From: an uncultured Alphaproteobacteria bacterium
GTDB taxonomy: Bacteria; Pseudomonadota; Alphaproteobacteria; Rs-D84
Assembly (NCBI GenBank): GCA_949082785.1
Contig: CARVLU010000001.1
Span: 1-33,354, forward strand
Length of the DNA: 33,354 nt
Direction: 5' to 3'
Positions 31,255 to 33,354 of the stretch are shown in pieces (positions within the stretch are counted from its first letter, which is position 1; every line of letters starts with the position of its first letter). The notes under the pieces are model-generated. The model ran no database searches, was not told the DNA's origin, and was given only the letters and a program-made list of their open reading frames with translations. Both the position numbers and the translations under genes were made by a program.

Positions 31255-31985
31255 CAGATAAAAGTATATTCAGTCAGTTAACGTCAATTGATGTGAATGA
31301 CCATATTGATAAGAAAGAAACGGGCAAAGATAGATTTGGGCGCGCAATCACCTTGTCTTATTTGTCTTGGGCGTGGGCATGGGATTATTTTAAAAAAGCC
31401 TGCCCGGACGCCAAGTATGAAATCAGACACTGGGACACCCGTCCGTATTTGTATGATGAAAACCTGGGTTATATGGTGGAAACATCAATTACGGCCAATG
31501 GTGAAACACACGCCATGTGGTTGCCGGTAATGGATGGTACTAACAGTGCCATGAAAGCCACACAACAAACATTTGCAACGAAACGCAAAGATGGCACAAC
31601 ATATAACAAGGTGGTCGCGCCTGCCACGATGTTCGATATCAATAAAACAATTATGCGGTGTTTGGTAAAAAACATGGCAATGTTTGGGCTGGGGTTATAC
31701 ATCTATGCGGGGGAAGACTTGCCGTCGGACAATGAAGAACCCCAAACTATTACACAATCGCCGTATGCACCAACACACCACAACCCGGCGCGTGATATTC
31801 ATCCCGATGATTGGATGACGATTAATGCGTTTGCCGGCGAACTGGCCCGCGCCGAAAGCGTCGCCGCCATTCAAACACTGGTCAATGGCCAGCGGGGCAA
31901 TCCGCACCTGAATGAAATGTTAGCCATGGCGGGCAAACGCAAGGCGGAAATTATCGACCAATTATCAGAACAACAGGGGGAATAA
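31251..31985 (+). CDS. Single-strand annealing protein (DUF1071/Sak3 type)
   Basis: 244 aa. LSYLSWAWAWDYFKKACPDA, then YEIRHWDTRPYLYDENLGYM and VETSITANGETHAMWLPVMD with GTNSAMK, and NKTIMRCLVKNMAMFGLGLY match DUF1071 (Sak3-like) annealing proteins. They bind single-stranded phage DNA and anneal homologous strands during replication and recombination. It lies in a cassette with a Gp157-type protein, as in many temperate phages. The C-terminal ~70 residues are a more variable helical extension. Confidence 0.85.
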   Translation: MTDKSIFSQLTSIDVNDHIDKKETGKDRFGRAITLSYLSWAWAWDYFKKACPDAKYEIRHWDTRPYLYDENLGYMVETSITANGETHAMWLPVMDGTNSAMKATQQTFATKRKDGTTYNKVVAPATMFDINKTIMRCLVKNMAMFGLGLYIYAGEDLPSDNEEPQTITQSPYAPTHHNPARDIHPDDWMTINAFAGELARAESVAAIQTLVNGQRGNPHLNEMLAMAGKRKAEIIDQLSEQQGE

Positions 31986-32480
31986 ATGTCCATTTATGCA
32001 GATGTAAAACATATAGAAGATGCCATCGATGCGGTAACCGCCGGAAATGATGACGGTGTGATTGATTTGGATGCGTTAAGTAATTTGATGCACGCCCGCA
32101 CCCAAACCATTGCCGACGGCCTGGAAAACTTATGCAAAGTTCGCGCCAACCATATGGCCCGGATTGACGCTATGAAGTCTGAATGCGCACGCATCACAGA
32201 ACGCATGAAACATTTGGGACGTCAGGTTGAATCACTGGAATCCTATATGATATCGCTGTTGAAAATGTCTGGTCAAAAGAAAATTGGTGCCGGTTCTTTT
32301 GATGTGGGGACGCGCCGCAGTACCCGCGTTATAACGACACCCGATTTTCACAACCCGGAATTTGAACAAACGCAGGTTGTAACCACGGTGGATAAAAAAA
32401 TGTTGGGCGATGCGTTGAAATCGGGCCGTGATATCCCGGGGGCATATCTGCAAGTTCGTGAAAACCTGGCAATAAAATAA
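31986..32480 (+). CDS. Siphovirus Gp157-family protein
   Basis: 164 aa. The middle is a long coiled-coil-like helix (KSECARITERMKHLGRQVES, then LESYMISLLKMSGQKKI), followed by beta segments with VGTRRSTRVITTPDF, as in Gp157 proteins of resistance-linked and recombination cassettes. It starts directly after the annealing-protein stop. In other phages Gp157-like proteins are associated with DNA metabolism; exact role unknown. Confidence 0.8.
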   Translation: MSIYADVKHIEDAIDAVTAGNDDGVIDLDALSNLMHARTQTIADGLENLCKVRANHMARIDAMKSECARITERMKHLGRQVESLESYMISLLKMSGQKKIGAGSFDVGTRRSTRVITTPDFHNPEFEQTQVVTTVDKKMLGDALKSGRDIPGAYLQVRENLAIK

Positions 32481-32490
32481 AGGCTTAAAA

Positions 32491-32904
32491 ATGGTTTATG
32501 ATTTGATTTTATCTGAAATTACCAGTGGCATTTATGCGGCCGCTTTGGATTACCATGGATATACTTTCACATCTATCTGTCCCGAAAAGTCTGCCAAATC
32601 AGCGGAACAAAAAATCAAAGCACGTTTTTGCTCATGGCGACACAGCATGGGACTAACCACGAATATGCCGGTCTGGCAACGTGGGGTTGATAAAATAAAT
32701 GTGGTTTGGAAAAAAACAACTTCTTTGTCCGGAATTGTTGGTGGCGGCCCTGCTGTCAACCCGGAACCGCATTTATATGAAGTAATTCACAACGTTCGGC
32801 CAGACGGTTGTCGTTCTTTTGAAATACGTAAGCATGACCGGCCGTTAATGACCGAAACAGAAGCTAAAATGTTTATTTTTGAATCAACCATTAATGGAAA
32901 ATAA
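32491..32904 (+). CDS. Hypothetical early protein
   Basis: 137 aa. N-terminal half beta-rich (LDYHGYTFTSICPEKS), then a basic part (KIKARFCSWRHSMGLTTNMP) and a Gly-rich segment (SGIVGGGPAVNPEPHLYEVI). No family recognised. It lies between the Gp157-type gene and the repeat protein, 10 bp after one and 10 bp before the other. Confidence 0.6.
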   Translation: MVYDLILSEITSGIYAAALDYHGYTFTSICPEKSAKSAEQKIKARFCSWRHSMGLTTNMPVWQRGVDKINVVWKKTTSLSGIVGGGPAVNPEPHLYEVIHNVRPDGCRSFEIRKHDRPLMTETEAKMFIFESTINGK

Positions 32905-32914
32905 GGGGGATATT

Positions 32915-33354
32915 ATGGAAAATTCTTTATCAATCACGGCGGATGCGTTGGTGTTTTTAAATCAGGTGACTGATTTTTTCAAAAGAATCCAGGCGTGTAA
33001 TTTTATTGCGCGATGGGTTGGTTTAATGTCAAACGCCGCCCGCGCCATAGATGGTAACGATGGTCAATCCGCGGTCAATGGTGCCCGGGGTCAATCCGCG
33101 GTCAATGGTGACGATGGTCAATCCGCGGTCAATGGTAACGATGGTCAATCCGCGGTCAATGGTGCCCGGGGTAAATCCGCGGTCAATGGTGCCCGGGGTC
33201 AATCCGCGGTCAATGGTGACGATGGTCAATCCGCGGTCAATGGTGACTGGGGTAAATCCGCGGTCAATGGTGACGATGGTAAATCCGCGGTCAATGGTGA
33301 CGATGGTCAATCCGCGGTCAATGGTGCCCGGGGTCAATCCGCGGTCAATGGTGA
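32915..33354 (+). CDS. Repeat protein with 9-aa units, cut by window edge
   Basis: It starts at the ATG at 32915 behind AAGGGGGATATT and is open to the window end (146 codons visible). The first ~45 residues are non-repetitive (ENSLSITADALVFLNQVTDF, a hydrophobic stretch FIARWVGLMSN). Then come 11 copies of a 9-residue unit G-Q/K-S-A-V-N-G-x-x, where x-x is AR, DD, ND or DW. The hydrophilic, Gly-rich repeat resembles a collagen- or elastin-like linker rather than a known enzyme domain. Family not recognised. It follows the recombination genes. Confidence 0.6.
   Translation, partial: MENSLSITADALVFLNQVTDFFKRIQACNFIARWVGLMSNAARAIDGNDGQSAVNGARGQSAVNGDDGQSAVNGNDGQSAVNGARGKSAVNGARGQSAVNGDDGQSAVNGDWGKSAVNGDDGKSAVNGDDGQSAVNGARGQSAVNG
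33052..33354. repeat. Minisatellite: 11 perfect 27-bp tandem repeats
   Basis: The core CCGCGGTCAATGGT recurs every 27 bp from 33068 to the window end. Variation is confined to two codons (AAC GAT, GCC CGG, GAC GAT, GAC TGG) and to C or A in the CAA/AAA codon. Units remain in frame on the plus strand, and the minus strand is also open (VTIDRGL-type repeats). The array continues past the edge. Confidence 0.95.

Noticed and set aside
33029..33337. 102-aa minus-strand ORF of VTIDRGL-type repeats
   Set aside because: It is the opposite strand of the 27-bp minisatellite. The plus-strand frame has a start, a ribosome site, a non-repetitive N-terminus and fits the operon.
33049..33354. CRISPR-like array
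   Set aside because: The repeats are contiguous 27-bp units in a coding frame with no spacers.

Overview
The window holds the left end and about 31.5 kb of a temperate contractile-tailed (myovirus-type) prophage, preceded by about 1.75 kb of host DNA. The prophage runs off the right edge; no integrase and no right attachment site are visible. The host is probably an alphaproteobacterium, perhaps an uncultured gut or aquatic lineage. That is a low-confidence inference from the general style of the sequence (CCA-encoding tRNA genes, moderate GC by eye, the mix of phage families); no host marker gene is present.

Host part (1-1753): the 3' end of a Cys-rich gene of unknown function, then a tandem array of about 180-bp units, each carrying a 19-bp copy of the 3' end of a tRNA, ending in an intact tRNA-Val(CAC). 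Directly beside it, at 1751-1809, lies only the 3' part of a tRNA-Leu(UAA), from the anticodon arm to CCA. This is best read as attL, the displaced 3' end left when the phage integrated into tRNA-Leu.

Lysis and structural genes (1885-24314, all on the minus strand; in transcription order this block runs right to left): small terminase, large terminase, DUF1073 portal with a nuclease-toxin-like C-terminal domain, a small ORF, Mu F-like head protein, DUF2213 protease/scaffold, cement protein, DUF2184 major capsid, connector proteins, DUF3383 sheath, tube, tail chaperone with a likely -1 frameshift product, short tape measure (464 aa), Dit-like protein, plug, hub, spike, gp25-like wedge, gpJ-like wedge, DUF2612 protein, fibre, fibre chaperone, holin candidates, overlapping spanins and a lytic transglycosylase-type endolysin. 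The set resembles minimal Pam3-like myophages.

Late control (24417-24555): a near-consensus sigma70 promoter followed about 75-100 nt later by an intrinsic terminator, before terS. This is the lambda pR'-tR' layout and implies antitermination.

Early left operon (24663-28491, minus strand): a small basic gene in the cro position, a DUF6291/replication-like protein, an unknown protein, NinB, small ORFs (one with a G9 tract), a VRR-NUC nuclease and three unknown small genes just before the late promoter.

Switch (28174-30343): an XRE repressor gene on the plus strand, followed by two unknown genes likely expressed in the lysogen. It lies between two matching promoter/operator sites (ATATCA-N3-TGATAT), one driving the leftward operon and one driving the rightward operon. 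A third promoter, pRE-like, points at the repressor and is antisense to the cro-position gene.

Early right operon (30361-33354, plus strand): two small membrane proteins, an unknown protein, a DUF1071/Sak3 single-strand annealing protein, a Gp157-family protein, an unknown protein, and a protein made of perfect 27-bp (9-aa) repeats that is cut by the window edge.
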